Of a stretch of DNA of 17,230 bases, positions 1 to 8,472 are shown piece after piece. Origin of the DNA: Pseudomonas sp. Lineage in GTDB: Bacteria > Pseudomonadota > Gammaproteobacteria > Pseudomonadales > Pseudomonadaceae. The first letter of the stretch is position 1, and each line of letters starts with the position of its first letter. The position numbers were made by a program, and so were the translations under genes. The stretch spans positions 1 to 17,230 of the forward strand of contig JAQZAY010000051.1 in the NCBI GenBank assembly GCA_029239415.1. The letters run 5' to 3'. The notes under the pieces are model-generated. The model worked only from the letters and a program-made list of their open reading frames with translations. It was not told where the DNA came from and searched no databases.

Positions 1-2
1 GC

Positions 3-275
3 CAGTACTCCTACGATTTCGCTCGTCTCGGTGTGCCTGGCCTGAAAGCGTCCGTTTCCTACCTGCGCGGTGACGATGCGCGCAACACTAACGGTAATGG
101 CACTTTCTCCGAGTGGGAGCGTGACGCACGTATCGACTACGTCATCCAGCAAGGTACCTTCAAAGGCCTGGGCACTTCCCTGCGTCACGGTGTGTACCGT
201 GGCAGCGGAGGCAACTCCGCGGCCGATCAGGACCAGACCCGCCTGATCTTCAACTACACTTACAGCTTCATGTAA
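3..275 (+). CDS. OprD-family outer-membrane porin, C-terminal fragment
   Basis: The open frame enters from the left edge and ends at TAA 273-275, giving about 90 residues. The fragment reads as alternating hydrophobic and polar beta-strands such as ASVSYLRGDD, ARIDYVIQQG and RLIFNYTYSFM. It has the GLGTSLRHGVYRG segment and the arginine-rich strand typical of the end of OprD-superfamily porins. Those are 18-strand outer-membrane channels for small solutes. The chain ends in aromatic-rich YTYSFM, the usual position of the outer-membrane assembly signal. An intrinsic terminator follows 17 bases after the stop, so this gene ends its own transcript. The subgroup (OprE or OprQ type) and the substrate cannot be decided from this fragment. 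The family call is firm, the subgroup is not. Confidence 0.85.
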   Translation, partial: QYSYDFARLGVPGLKASVSYLRGDDARNTNGNGTFSEWERDARIDYVIQQGTFKGLGTSLRHGVYRGSGGNSAADQDQTRLIFNYTYSFM

Positions 276-292
276 GTGTGTTGAGTAAAAAG

Positions 293-319
293 AGCCTCGC
301 CTAGTGCGAGGCTTTTTTT
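293..319 (+). terminator. Intrinsic terminator after the porin gene
   Basis: The stem AGCCTCGC (293-300) pairs with GCGAGGCT (306-313) around a 5-base loop. Seven T residues follow (313-319). It starts 17 bases after the porin stop and separates that gene from lsfA. Confidence 0.93.
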
Positions 320-330
320 CATCTGCTTGG

Positions 331-436
331 TGATATTCGTTATAGTTATAAATAAATCGATATTTATTCTTTTTATTTCTTCGCACAAGCAGGCACATTG
401 AATTCCATAAGCACTCAGCCCAGGAGCCCACATCCC
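331..436 (+). promoter_or_regulatory. AT-rich lsfA upstream region with inverted repeat and shared sulfur-gene element
   Basis: This stretch is strikingly AT-rich compared with the surrounding coding DNA. It holds an inverted repeat, AATAAAT (351-357) and ATTTATT (362-368), around CGAT. It also holds TATAAATAAAT (347-357), which is 10/11 identical to TATAAACAAAT upstream of ssuE. lsfA and ssu are sulfate-starvation genes in Pseudomonas, and the LysR-type activator CysB binds AT-rich sites, so a CysB-type site is a reasonable inference. I could not assign convincing -35/-10 boxes. The lsfA Shine-Dalgarno is AGGAG at 422-426. Confidence 0.5.
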
Positions 437-1075
<639 letters not shown>

Positions 1076-1113
1076 ATTCTTGTTGCATTGCTCTTAGCCA
1101 AGCAGGGATCTTC

Positions 1114-1137
1114 GGGCCGTTTCGACGGCCCTTTTTT
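1114..1137 (+). terminator. Intrinsic terminator after lsfA
   Basis: The stem GGGCCGT (1114-1120) pairs with ACGGCCC (1125-1131). The loop is a stable TTCG tetraloop and six T residues follow (1132-1137). It isolates lsfA from the ssu operon. Confidence 0.93.
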
Positions 1138-1140
1138 ATG

Positions 1141-1263
1141 TCCAGCGATTGACCGGCACCTTTGTTTGTTATCTCTTTAAGATATAAACAAATAAAGAAA
1201 TATGATTTCTAGATATATGCAATGACTGCTAATGTCACCCCATCGAACCCAAGGATGAGTGTC
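1141..1263 (+). promoter_or_regulatory. ssu operon upstream regulatory region
   Basis: The stretch from about 1160 to 1220 is strongly AT-rich. It holds an imperfect dyad with arms TTTGTTT (1161-1167) and AAACAAA (1186-1192), extended by inner TTATC and GATAT segments. TATAAACAAAT (1183-1193) matches the lsfA element at 10 of 11 bases. TATGAT (1201-1206) could be a -10 box, but no good -35 sits at the right distance. The Shine-Dalgarno AAGGA (1251-1255) is 8 bases before ATG 1264. Control by sulfur limitation, through a CysB-type activator, is inferred from the genes served. Confidence 0.5.
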
Positions 1264-1857
1264 ATGCTGGTTGTGTCCATCGGCGGTAGCCCAAGTACCC
1301 GTTCGCGCTCTGGCGTGTTGCTGGAGCGTTCGCGGCAGTGGCTGCAGGACCAGGGAGTGGAAGTGGTGACATTCCAGGTACGGGACTTCCCGGCCGAGGA
1401 CCTGCTCCACGCCCGTTTCGACAGCCCCCGGGTGCAGCACTTCCAGGAGCTGGTGAAGCAGGCCGATGGCGTGGTCGTCGCGACACCGGTGTACAAGGCT
1501 TCATTCGCCGGCGCCTTGAAGATCCTGCTCGACCTGCTGCCCGAGCGGGCGCTGGAGCACAAGGTGGTATTGCCGATCGCAACCGGCGGCAGCATCGCCC
1601 ACATGCTGGCGGTGGACTACGCGCTCAAGCCGGTGCTGTCGGCCCTCAAGGCACAGGAAACGCTGCAGGGGATCTTTGCTGACGACAGCCAGATCGCCTA
1701 CGGCGAAGGATCGACACCCGCGCAGCTCGCAGCTGCGCTGGAGCAACGCCTGCAGGACTCGCTGGAACTGTTCCATGTTGCCCTGGCCCGACGGCCCAAC
1801 CCCGTCGCCCCCGGGGTACTCAACGAACGCTTGCTCAGCGCCCGCTGGAGCATCTGA
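1264..1857 (+). CDS. ssuE: SsuE, NAD(P)H-dependent FMN reductase
   Basis: This 197-residue cytoplasmic flavodoxin-fold reductase uses NAD(P)H to make FMNH2, which it passes to the SsuD monooxygenase. The N-terminal [14 protein letters not shown] (3-16) is the flavin phosphate loop. [13 protein letters not shown] (74-86) and [23 protein letters not shown] follow as in the SsuE/MsuE family. Y119 corresponds to the pi-helix tyrosine (Tyr118) of E. coli SsuE, which separates SsuE-type reductases from canonical flavoproteins. I chose ATG 1264 because AAGGA lies 8 bases upstream and the length then equals known SsuE proteins. In-frame ATGs at 1222 and 1255 lack a usable ribosome site. It is the first gene of ssuEADCBF. 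The next gene is 87 bases away across a small hairpin. Confidence 0.95.
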   Translation: MLVVSIGGSPSTRSRSGVLLERSRQWLQDQGVEVVTFQVRDFPAEDLLHARFDSPRVQHFQELVKQADGVVVATPVYKASFAGALKILLDLLPERALEHKVVLPIATGGSIAHMLAVDYALKPVLSALKAQETLQGIFADDSQIAYGEGSTPAQLAAALEQRLQDSLELFHVALARRPNPVAPGVLNERLLSARWSI

Positions 1858-1892
1858 GCCGCTATACGCCTTACCGATTTTCCACCTTACTC

Positions 1893-1906
1893 GCCCGCCA
1901 ACGGGC
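1893..1906 (+). other. Small hairpin in the ssuE-ssuA gap
   Basis: GCCCG (1893-1897) pairs with CGGGC (1902-1906) around a CCAA loop. It lies 35 bases after the ssuE stop. No T-run follows, so it is more likely a processing or stability element than a terminator. Confidence 0.5.
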
Positions 1907-1944
1907 AAGCAGGTGCAACCCGAACCCTTTCGCAGGAGAGCGCC

Positions 1945-2910
1945 ATGCGCACAGTCTTCTTGCGTCGCGGTCTGGTCGCCCTGTTTGCGGCGGCTGTGTC
2001 CTTCGGCGCCATTACCCAAGCCCAGGCCGAGAGCCTGCGCATCGGCTATCAGAAATACGGCACCCTGGTGCTGCTCAAGGCCAAGGGCACGCTGGAAAAG
2101 CGCCTGGCCGGCCAGGGCATCAAGGTGCAATGGACCGAGTTTCCCGGCGGCCCGCAGCTGCTCGAAGGGCTCAACGTGGGCTCGATCGACTTTGGCGTGA
2201 CCGGCGAAACCCCGCCCGTGTTCGCCCAGGCCGCTGGCGCCGACCTGTTGTATGTGGCCTATGAGCCGCCTGCCCCGCACAACGAGGCGATCCTGGTGCC
2301 CAAGGACTCGACGATCCAGTCGGTCAAGGAGCTCAAGGGCAAGAAGGTCGCGCTGAACAAGGGCTCCAACGTTCACTACCTGCTGGTACGCGCCCTCGAG
2401 GACGCAGGGCTCAAGTACTCCGACATCAAGCCGGTGTACCTGCCACCGGCCGATGCCCGCGCCGCCTTCGAGCGCGGCAGCGTCGACGCCTGGGTCATCT
2501 GGGACCCGTACCAGGCCGCCGCCGAGCAGCAGCTGCAGGCCCGTACCCTGCGCGACGGCAAGGACCTGGTCGACAACCACCAGTTCTACCTGGCCACCCG
2601 CGACTACGCCACCCAGCATCCGGCCGTGGTCAGCGCGCTGATCGACGAAGTGCGTGCCGTCGGCGAATGGTCGCAGGCCAACCCGCAGGAAGTCACCGAC
2701 CAGGTGGCACCGCTGCTCGGCCTGCCTGCCGACATCACCCTGACCTCGGTCAAGCGCCAGGGCTACGGCGCGGCGCCGCTGACACCAGAAGTGATCACCT
2801 CGCAGCAGAAGATCGCGGACACCTTCCACACCCTGAAGCTCATCCCCACGCCCTTGAGCATCAAGGATGTGATCTGGACCCCCCCGGCCAAGGTCGCTAC
2901 CGCGCCCTGA
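1945..2910 (+). CDS. ssuA: SsuA, periplasmic aliphatic-sulfonate-binding protein
   Basis: This 321-residue protein is the substrate-binding component of the SsuABC importer. A Sec signal peptide is clear: basic MRTVFLRR, a hydrophobic core LVALFAAAVSFGAI, and a likely cleavage after TQAQA (about residue 28), giving mature ESLRIGYQKYG. The body shows the SsuA/TauA (NMT1-like) fold, with LRIGYQKYGTLVLLKAKG, VQWTEFPGGPQLLEGLNVGSIDFGVTGETPP and RGSVDAWVIWDPYQAAAE. A strong ribosome site AGGAGAG (1934-1940) precedes ATG 1945. It lies between the reductase and the monooxygenase genes. A very stable hairpin follows the stop, which may favour a higher level of SsuA than of the membrane parts. Which sulfonates it binds cannot be read from the sequence. 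Confidence 0.95.
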   Translation: MRTVFLRRGLVALFAAAVSFGAITQAQAESLRIGYQKYGTLVLLKAKGTLEKRLAGQGIKVQWTEFPGGPQLLEGLNVGSIDFGVTGETPPVFAQAAGADLLYVAYEPPAPHNEAILVPKDSTIQSVKELKGKKVALNKGSNVHYLLVRALEDAGLKYSDIKPVYLPPADARAAFERGSVDAWVIWDPYQAAAEQQLQARTLRDGKDLVDNHQFYLATRDYATQHPAVVSALIDEVRAVGEWSQANPQEVTDQVAPLLGLPADITLTSVKRQGYGAAPLTPEVITSQQKIADTFHTLKLIPTPLSIKDVIWTPPAKVATAP

Positions 2911-2923
2911 CTTTTTCGCCTGC

Positions 2924-2942
2924 GCCGGGGCGCCGCCCCGGC
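2924..2942 (+). other. GC-rich intergenic hairpin after ssuA
   Basis: GCCGGGGC (2924-2931) pairs perfectly with GCCCCGGC (2935-2942) around a 3-base loop. It begins 13 bases after the ssuA stop and ends 28 bases before the ssuD start. No T-run follows, so read-through is expected. Hairpins in this position after binding-protein genes commonly protect the upstream mRNA from 3' decay; that role here is inference. Confidence 0.7.
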
Positions 2943-2970
2943 CTGGGCCACCCTTGAGGAGACAACTCCA

Positions 2971-4119
2971 ATGAGCCTTGACATCTTCTGGTTCCTTCCC
3001 ACGCACGGTGACGGCAAGTACCTGGGCACCTCCGAAGGCGCCCGTGCGGTCGATCATGGCTACCTGCAGCAGATCGCCCAGGCTGCCGACCGCCTTGGCT
3101 TCGGTGGCGTACTGATCCCCACCGGCCGGTCGTGCGAAGACTCCTGGCTGGTGGCAGCGTCGCTGATCCCGGTAACCCAGCGCCTGAAGTTCCTCGTGGC
3201 CCTGCGCCCAGGGATCATTTCCCCGACCGTCGCGGCGCGCCAGGCGGCAACGCTGGATCGCCTGTCCAACGGCCGTGCGCTGTTCAACCTGGTCACCGGC
3301 GGCGACCCGGAGGAGCTGTCCGGCGATGGCCTGTTCCTCAGCCACGAAGAGCGCTACCAGGCCTCGGTCGAGTTCACCCGCATCTGGCGCCGCGTGCTCG
3401 AAGGCGAAGTCGTCGACTACGACGGCCAGCACATCCAGGTCAAGGGCGCCAAGCTGCTCTACCCTCCGGTCCAGCAACCACGTCCTCCACTGTACTTCGG
3501 TGGCTCCTCCGATGCCGCCCAGGACCTGGCCGCAGAGCAGGTCGAGCTGTACCTGACCTGGGGCGAGCCGCCAGCGGCCGTGGCCGAGAAGATCGAGCAA
3601 GTACGCGCCAAGGCTGCTGCCCAAGGCCGTACCGTACGCTTCGGCATCCGCCTGCACGTGATCGTGCGCGAAACCAATGCCGAGGCCTGGCAGGCCGCCG
3701 AACGCCTGATCTCGCACCTGGACGATGACACCATCCAGCGCGCCCAGGCCTCGCTGGCACGCTTCGACTCGGTCGGCCAGCAGCGCATGGCTGCCCTGCA
3801 CGGCGGCAACCGCGACAACCTCGAAGTCAGCCCCAACCTGTGGGCCGGCGTCGGCCTGGTGCGTGGCGGTGCCGGCACGGCGCTGGTCGGCGACGGCCCG
3901 ACTGTGGCGGCACGGGTCAAGGAGTACGCGGACCTGGGCATCGACACCTTCATCTTCTCGGGCTATCCACACCTGGAAGAGTCGTACCGCGTGGCCGAGC
4001 TGCTGTTCCCGCACCTGGAAATCAACCGCCCGGAGCAGCCGCATGGCGCGAACTACGTGAGCCCGTTTGGCGAGATGGTGGCCAACGACATCCTGCCCAA
4101 GGCTGCGGCACAGAGCTGA
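2971..4119 (+). CDS. ssuD: SsuD, FMNH2-dependent alkanesulfonate monooxygenase
   Basis: This 382-residue bacterial-luciferase-family enzyme uses FMNH2 and O2 to cleave C1-substituted alkanesulfonates to aldehyde and sulfite. All residues I know as important in E. coli SsuD are present with a constant +1 offset. They are C55 in [10 protein letters not shown]227 and H229 in [12 protein letters not shown]298 in [13 protein letters not shown], and Y332 in [12 protein letters not shown]. The [23 protein letters not shown] segment is also typical of the family. A ribosome site GAGGAGA (2956-2962) precedes ATG 2971. It depends on SsuE for reduced flavin. ssuC starts 10 bases after its stop, and the ssuC ribosome site overlaps that stop. 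Confidence 0.97.
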   Translation: MSLDIFWFLPTHGDGKYLGTSEGARAVDHGYLQQIAQAADRLGFGGVLIPTGRSCEDSWLVAASLIPVTQRLKFLVALRPGIISPTVAARQAATLDRLSNGRALFNLVTGGDPEELSGDGLFLSHEERYQASVEFTRIWRRVLEGEVVDYDGQHIQVKGAKLLYPPVQQPRPPLYFGGSSDAAQDLAAEQVELYLTWGEPPAAVAEKIEQVRAKAAAQGRTVRFGIRLHVIVRETNAEAWQAAERLISHLDDDTIQRAQASLARFDSVGQQRMAALHGGNRDNLEVSPNLWAGVGLVRGGAGTALVGDGPTVAARVKEYADLGIDTFIFSGYPHLEESYRVAELLFPHLEINRPEQPHGANYVSPFGEMVANDILPKAAAQS

Positions 4120-4129
4120 GGAAGCCGAC

Positions 4130-4927
4130 ATGAGTCGTTCTATTTCATCATCATGGTCACACCGCCTGGCGCCCTGGGCCCTGCCGGTGCTGCTGCTGGC
4201 GGTCTGGCAGCTGGCGGTCAGCGCAGGCTGGCTGTCGACCCGCATCCTGCCCGCGCCAAGCGAGGTAGTCTCTGCGGGGGTCGAGCTGGTGCGCAGCGGC
4301 GAGATCTGGTCGCACCTGGCGATCAGTGGCTGGCGCGCCGCGCTGGGCTTTGTCATCGGTGGCAGCATCGGCCTGGTGCTGGGCTTCATCACCGGCTTGT
4401 CGAACTGGGGCGAGCGCCTGCTCGACAGTTCGGTGCAGATGATCCGCAACGTGCCGCACCTGGCACTGATCCCATTGGTGATCCTGTGGTTCGGCATCGA
4501 CGAGTCGGCGAAGATCTTCCTGGTCGCCCTGGGCACGCTGTTCCCGATCTACCTGAACACCTACCACGGCATCCGCAACGTCGATCCGGCGCTGGTCGAG
4601 ATGGCGCGCAGCTACGGCTTGTCCGGCTTCTCACTGTTCAGCCAGGTGATCCTGCCGGGCGCCTTGCCCTCGATCCTGGTGGGCGTGCGCTTTGCCCTGG
4701 GCTTCATGTGGCTGACGCTGATCGTCGCCGAGACCATCTCGGCCAATGCCGGCATCGGCTACCTGGCCATGAACGCACGGGAATTCCTGCAGACCGACGT
4801 GGTGGTGCTGGCCATCGTGCTCTACGCCGTGCTCGGCAAGCTTGCCGACCTCGCCGCCCGTGGCCTGGAACGTGTCTGGCTGCGCTGGCACCCGGCCTAC
4901 CAACCTGCCAAGAGGGAGGGCGCATGA
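4130..4927 (+). CDS. ssuC: SsuC, sulfonate ABC transporter permease
   Basis: This 265-residue inner-membrane protein is of the BPD_transp_1 permease family. Hydrophobic segments are visible near residues 15-33, 70-92, 110-146 (probably two helices), 165-202 and 220-240, giving about six helices. The ATPase-docking EAA loop is [25 protein letters not shown] (157 to about 181, written here as the conserved EMARSYG and the PGALPS end). I chose ATG 4130 because GAGGAAG (4118-4124) precedes it. An in-frame ATG at 4067 lies inside ssuD and would add 21 polar residues. The stop overlaps the ssuB start in ATGA (4924-4927), which points to translational coupling of permease and ATPase. Confidence 0.95.
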   Translation: MSRSISSSWSHRLAPWALPVLLLAVWQLAVSAGWLSTRILPAPSEVVSAGVELVRSGEIWSHLAISGWRAALGFVIGGSIGLVLGFITGLSNWGERLLDSSVQMIRNVPHLALIPLVILWFGIDESAKIFLVALGTLFPIYLNTYHGIRNVDPALVEMARSYGLSGFSLFSQVILPGALPSILVGVRFALGFMWLTLIVAETISANAGIGYLAMNAREFLQTDVVVLAIVLYAVLGKLADLAARGLERVWLRWHPAYQPAKREGA

Positions 4928-5736
4928 CCGTGCTCAAGCCACAGCCGCCACGCCTGCTGCGTGGCATACCCCTGGCGGTGCAGGGCGCGCGCAAGGCCTT
5001 TGGCCAGCGCGAAGTGCTCAAGGGCATCGACCTGCATATTCCTGCCGGCCAGTTCGTCGCCATCGTCGGGCGCAGCGGTTGCGGCAAGAGTACTTTGCTG
5101 CGCCTGCTGGCCGGTCTCGACAAGCCCACCGGCGGGCAACTGCTGGCGGGCGCCGCGCCGCTCGCCGAAGCCCGCGAGGAAACCCGGCTGATGTTCCAGG
5201 ACGCGCGCCTGCTGCCCTGGAAAAAAGTCATCGACAATGTTGGCCTGGGCCTGGCCGGCGACTGGCGCCCGCGTGCCCTGCAAGCCCTGGAGGCGGTAGG
5301 CCTGGCAGACCGTGCCAACGAATGGCCGGCGGGGTTGTCAGGTGGCCAGAAACAGCGCGTGGCCCTGGCCCGTGCCCTTATCCACCAGCCACGCCTGCTG
5401 CTGCTCGACGAGCCGCTGGGCGCGCTCGATGCCCTGACCCGCATCGAAATGCAGCAATTGATCGAACGCCTGTGGCGTCAGCACGGCTTCACCGTCCTGC
5501 TGGTGACCCATGACGTCAGCGAAGCGGTCGCCGTGGCCGACCGGGTGATTCTCATCGAGGACGGTGAGGTTGGCCTGGACCTGCTGGTCGACCTGCCAAG
5601 GCCCAGGGTGCGCGGGTCGCATCGCCTGGCTGCCCTGGAAAGCGAAGTCCTCAATCGTGTCCTGTCCGACCCTGGTGCTCCACCGGAGCCGGAGCCCGTA
5701 GCCCCTTTGCCCACGCAACTGCGCTGGGCGCACTGA
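4924..5736 (+). CDS. ssuB: SsuB, sulfonate ABC transporter ATPase
   Basis: This 270-residue ATPase powers the SsuABC importer on the inner face of the membrane. Motifs in order are Walker [10 protein letters not shown] (49-57), the Q-loop Q92 in [14 protein letters not shown], signature LSGGQ (138-142), Walker B LLLLDEP (158-164), D-loop GALDALTR, and H-loop H196 in [11 protein letters not shown]. The [10 protein letters not shown] type of Q-loop is usual in SsuB/TauB ATPases. The start overlaps the ssuC stop by 4 bases and is preceded by AGAGGGAGG. The proline- and glutamate-rich tail ([18 protein letters not shown]) has no assigned role. The open frame runs far upstream of 4924 through ssuC, but that part is a shadow frame. 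Confidence 0.96.
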   Translation: MTVLKPQPPRLLRGIPLAVQGARKAFGQREVLKGIDLHIPAGQFVAIVGRSGCGKSTLLRLLAGLDKPTGGQLLAGAAPLAEAREETRLMFQDARLLPWKKVIDNVGLGLAGDWRPRALQALEAVGLADRANEWPAGLSGGQKQRVALARALIHQPRLLLLDEPLGALDALTRIEMQQLIERLWRQHGFTVLLVTHDVSEAVAVADRVILIEDGEVGLDLLVDLPRPRVRGSHRLAALESEVLNRVLSDPGAPPEPEPVAPLPTQLRWAH

Positions 5737-5764
5737 ACCCCATCGAGCGAGAAGGAATACCACC

Positions 5765-5980
5765 ATGACCATCAAAGCCATCAACGTCCGCAACCAGTTC
5801 AAAGGCACCGTCAAGGAGATCCTGGAAGGCCCGGTGCTATCCGAGATCGACGTACAGACCGCCTCCGGCATCGTCACGTCGGTCATCACCACCCGCTCGG
5901 TACGCGAGCTGGAACTGCAGGTAGGCAGTGAAGTGATCGCCTTCGTGAAGTCGACCGAGGTGTCCATCGCCAAATTGTGA
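5765..5980 (+). CDS. ssuF: SsuF, small molybdopterin-binding (Mop/TOBE) protein
   Basis: This 71-residue protein is a single Mop domain. It has the family pattern NVRNQFKGTVKEILEGPVLSEIDVQTASG followed by VTSVITTRSVRELELQVGSEVIAFVKSTEVSIAKL (described here as two halves of one beta-barrel). Mop proteins bind molybdate or pterin oxyanions as oligomers. In P. putida, ssuF is the last gene of ssuEADCBF and is needed for growth with sulfonates and some sulfate esters, but its biochemical role is not settled. The ribosome site AAGGAA (5752-5757) precedes ATG 5765, 28 bases after the ssuB stop. It is the end of the operon, and a REP pair follows. Confidence 0.93.
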   Translation: MTIKAINVRNQFKGTVKEILEGPVLSEIDVQTASGIVTSVITTRSVRELELQVGSEVIAFVKSTEVSIAKL

Positions 5981-5993
5981 TGGTGAAGCCTGC

Positions 5994-6109
5994 GAGGGCT
6001 TTGCCCTCGATCGCGGGACGAGCCCGCTCCGACAGGTACCGTACTGGCCAAGGATCAGTGTGGTACCTGTGGGAGCGGGCTCGTCCCGCGATGGGCTGCA
6101 AGGCAGCCC
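5994..6109. repeat. Inverted pair of REP-like palindromes with flanking hairpins
   Basis: The 30-base segment 6011-6040 and the segment 6062-6091 are inverted copies with one mismatch, separated by 21 bases. Each arm holds an internal palindrome GCGGG-ACGAG-CCCGC. Outside the pair are two further hairpins: GAGGGC-TTT-GCCCTC (5994-6008) and GGGCTGC-AAG-GCAGCCC (6093-6109). The GCGGG/CCCGCTCC core followed by ACAGG matches the REP family common in P. putida genomes. The pair lies between the converging ssuF and tetR genes, where it could end transcription from both sides or stabilise mRNA ends. Confidence 0.9.
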
Positions 6110-6116
6110 CGGGAGC

Positions 6117-6743
6117 TCAGCGCTTGGGCAGGTACATCGGCAAATACAACCCCAGATATGCATCGACCACCCGCATCCCTTCCTCGGCCATGCGCGGGGT
6201 GATCACCCCGTGCAGTTGCACCGAGCGCGCATACACCCGGTCGCCCAGCTCCATCGCCAGGGCGAATACCTGCACATCCTCCGGCAACACCGGCAACTGG
6301 AAATGCCCTGCGAACACCGTGCGCAACAGGTCGCCAAGCTCGATGTCGTGCTGGCGGTCGGCCTGGATCACTTCGCTCAAGCCATGCTGGGCCAGGATCA
6401 GCTGCCGTGCGGCGGCATCCTGGTTGTAGATAGCCAGCATGCGCTGCTCGACCAGGCGCGACAGGTCATGCCAGGTGTGCAGCGCATGGCTGTCGATGGG
6501 TGCCTGTAGGCAAGCACGAAAAGCACGGTGCACATCGCCGGTCAGCGCTTCGAGCAGGGCCGGGACGCTGGCGAAGAAGTGATAGACCGACGAAGGCGGG
6601 ATCTGCGCCCGCTCGGCAACGCTGTAGACCGACAGGCTGGCAACGCCCTCGTCGGCCAGCAGCGTACGCGCCGCCGCCAGGATCGAGTCGATCCTGGCCT
6701 GGCTGCTGGCGCGTGGCTTGCGGGTGATAGGGAGGCGGGTCAT
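6117..6743 (-). CDS. TetR-family transcriptional regulator
   Basis: This 208-residue protein has an N-terminal TetR DNA-binding domain. Helix 1 is QARIDSILAAARTLLADEGVASLSV (about 15-39), and the helix-turn-helix is SVAERAQIPPSSVYHFFASVPALLEAL (about 41-67). The remaining all-helical part is the usual ligand and dimer domain, with no recognisable ligand signature. It ends in the basic tail YLPMYLPKR. It starts at ATG 6743-6741, which overlaps the gshA stop by one base (TGATG), so it is translated from the gshA transcript. The target and inducer are unknown. The location suggests a link to thiol or oxidative stress, or autogenous control of gshA, but nothing in the sequence proves either. Confidence 0.88.
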   Translation of the reverse strand: MTRLPITRKPRASSQARIDSILAAARTLLADEGVASLSVYSVAERAQIPPSSVYHFFASVPALLEALTGDVHRAFRACLQAPIDSHALHTWHDLSRLVEQRMLAIYNQDAAARQLILAQHGLSEVIQADRQHDIELGDLLRTVFAGHFQLPVLPEDVQVFALAMELGDRVYARSVQLHGVITPRMAEEGMRVVDAYLGLYLPMYLPKR

Positions 6744-8320
6744 CAGTTGCTGATGGCCAGGATGCTGGCCTGGTAGGCGCCGACGAACAGGTCGAAATCG
6801 CCCACCTCCTGCTGTTCGAGCCTGGCCTGTTCGACCAGCGACTCGCGCGCGACGGTCTCGAAGGCTTGCTGCTGGGCAGGCTGCAGGGGCTCGGCACGGA
6901 AATGCTCGGCGTGGGCCAGGCTCTGGCGCATCGAGAAGCGCGCGAAGCCTTCCTTGTGCTCGGTCATTTTCTCCAGCACCTGCGCCGACGGGGTCAACGA
7001 TGGATCGTCGACCTTGGCCTGCTGCAAGCCCACGGACTGGGCGTGTTCGGCACTGCCATGGGCCTGGTCGAGCAGCCTGGCCAGCGGCTCGATGCGCTCC
7101 AGCAGCTCGCTGGCCCAGGCCTTGAGCGTGACCGCCTCGCCCTCGCGCTGCAGCTCCAGGCCTGGGCGGCGGCCTTCCTTGACCACGCTGAGGAAGTTTT
7201 GGCTGCAGGCCCCGCATTCGCCGTCGCCCAGCGGCGGGCTATCCTCGAGCGCACAGAACAGCAGGAAGGCGTCGAGGAAGCGCGACTGCGGCAGGTCGAT
7301 GCCCACCGGCAGGAATGGGTTGATGTCCAGGCAGCGCACTTCGACGTACTGCACGCCGCGCGCCATCAGGGCCTGGATCGGCCGCTCGCCCGTGTAGGCC
7401 ACGCGCTTGGGCCGGATATTGGAGTAGTACTCGTTCTCGATCTGCAGGATGTTGGTGTTCAGCTGCACCCACTCGCCATCCTTGTGCGTGCCCACCTCGA
7501 CATACGGCGGGTAGGGCGTGGCAACCGCCTGGCGCAGGCTGTCGGTATAGCTGGCCAGGTCGTTGTAGCACGGGGTCAGGCCCGCCTGGGCGTTGCTCTG
7601 GTAACCCAGGTCGCTCATGCGCAGGCTGGTGGCATACGGCAGGTAGAGGGTTTCGGCGTCGAACACCTCGAGCTGGTGCGCACGCCCACGCAGGAAGCCC
7701 GTGTCCAGCGCAGGCGAGGCGCCGAACAGGTACATCAGCAACCAGCTGTAGCGGCGGAAGTTGCGAATCAGGGCGATGTACGCCGCCGACTGGTAGTCGC
7801 GGTCGCTGGCCCGGCTGGCTTCGGCCTCGCGCAGCAGCGGCCAGAGCTTCTCGGGCAGCGAGAAGTTGTAGTGGATGCCGGCGATGCACTGCATGGTGCG
7901 GCCGTAGCGCAGGGCCAGGCCCTTGCGGTAGACGTGCTTGAGCTTGCCGATGTTGGAGGTGCCGTACTCGGCGATCGGGATGTTCTCCTCGGTCGGCAGC
8001 GGACAGGGCATCGACGGGCTCCACAGGTACTCGTTGCCGAGCTTGCTGTAGACGAAGCGATGGATCTGGTCGAGGCTCTCGAGGGTCTGCGCCGGATCGC
8101 TCAGGGCCGGGGTGATGAACTCCAGCAGCGACTCGGAATAATCCGTGGTGATCTGTTCGTTGGTCAGGGCCGAACCCAGCGCGTCGGGGTGCGGGGTCTG
8201 GGCCAGGCGACCGTCCTCGGTCACGCGCAGGCATTCGCGCTCAATGCCGTGCAGGCACTGCTTGAGCAGGGGGAGATTGGCGCCGAGCAGGCTCAGGCGG
8301 CGATTGAGGAGTGTGCTCAA
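6743..8320 (-). CDS. gshA: GshA, glutamate-cysteine ligase
   Basis: This enzyme joins glutamate and cysteine with ATP, the first and rate-limiting step of glutathione synthesis in the cytoplasm. From the start chosen here it is 525 residues, the size of gammaproteobacterial (class I) GshA. Conserved signals include GIEREC (25-30), [11 protein letters not shown], the long [14 protein letters not shown] segment, and [18 protein letters not shown] chose TTG 8320 because AAGGAA (8332-8327) sits 6 bases upstream. A GTG at 8335 would add 5 residues but has no ribosome site. The 3' end overlaps the TetR gene by one base. The next gene upstream (the thioesterase) is 152 bases away, with a candidate promoter between. 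Confidence 0.93.
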   Translation of the reverse strand: MSTLLNRRLSLLGANLPLLKQCLHGIERECLRVTEDGRLAQTPHPDALGSALTNEQITTDYSESLLEFITPALSDPAQTLESLDQIHRFVYSKLGNEYLWSPSMPCPLPTEENIPIAEYGTSNIGKLKHVYRKGLALRYGRTMQCIAGIHYNFSLPEKLWPLLREAEASRASDRDYQSAAYIALIRNFRRYSWLLMYLFGASPALDTGFLRGRAHQLEVFDAETLYLPYATSLRMSDLGYQSNAQAGLTPCYNDLASYTDSLRQAVATPYPPYVEVGTHKDGEWVQLNTNILQIENEYYSNIRPKRVAYTGERPIQALMARGVQYVEVRCLDINPFLPVGIDLPQSRFLDAFLLFCALEDSPPLGDGECGACSQNFLSVVKEGRRPGLELQREGEAVTLKAWASELLERIEPLARLLDQAHGSAEHAQSVGLQQAKVDDPSLTPSAQVLEKMTEHKEGFARFSMRQSLAHAEHFRAEPLQPAQQQAFETVARESLVEQARLEQQEVGDFDLFVGAYQASILAISN

Positions 8321-8349
8321 GATGTATTCCTTCACGCGTCAGTCGCCCC

Positions 8350-8378
8350 AATATGGGGGTAGAGATAACGGTCTACAA
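8350..8378 (-). promoter_or_regulatory. Candidate sigma-70 promoter for gshA-tetR
   Basis: On the - strand, TTGTAG (8378-8373) and CATATT (8355-8350) are separated by exactly 17 bases, with 4/6 matches to each consensus box. Transcription would start near 8343, about 23 bases before the TTG start and just upstream of the ribosome site. It is the best-spaced pair in the gap. Confidence 0.45.
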
Positions 8379-8423
8379 GGGTAGTAGGAGAGGACTGGCG
8401 TTGTCGCCTGGTTTACGCGGTGC

Positions 8424-8445
8424 CGGCAGTGCCATCACACTGCCG
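8424..8445. other. Perfect hairpin between the thioesterase gene and gshA
   Basis: CGGCAGTG (8424-8431) pairs with CACTGCCG (8438-8445) around a 6-base loop. It lies 27 bases beyond the thioesterase stop in the - direction. No T-run follows on that strand (GCACCGCG), so it is at best a weak terminator or an mRNA 3'-end stabiliser. Confidence 0.55.
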
Positions 8446-8472
8446 AAAATACCGCAGATATCCGTTGGTGAG

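Noticed and set aside
1154..1168. Sigma-54-like CGGCACC...TTTG upstream of ssuE
   Set aside because: The GGCAC part fits a -24 box, but the GC of the -12 box is missing at the required spacing.
1501..4536. Open frame of about 1000 codons on the - strand opposite ssuE-ssuC
   Set aside because: It lies antisense to well-recognised ssu genes and has the low-complexity composition typical of shadow frames in GC-rich DNA.
4153..5736. Apparent 527-residue fusion ending in the SsuB ATPase
   Set aside because: The part before 4924 is an out-of-frame reading of ssuC with no permease character; the ATPase has its own start overlapping the ssuC stop.
6866..8362. Long + strand open frame opposite gshA
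   Set aside because: Antisense to gshA, no domain, no ribosome site; a product of high third-position GC.
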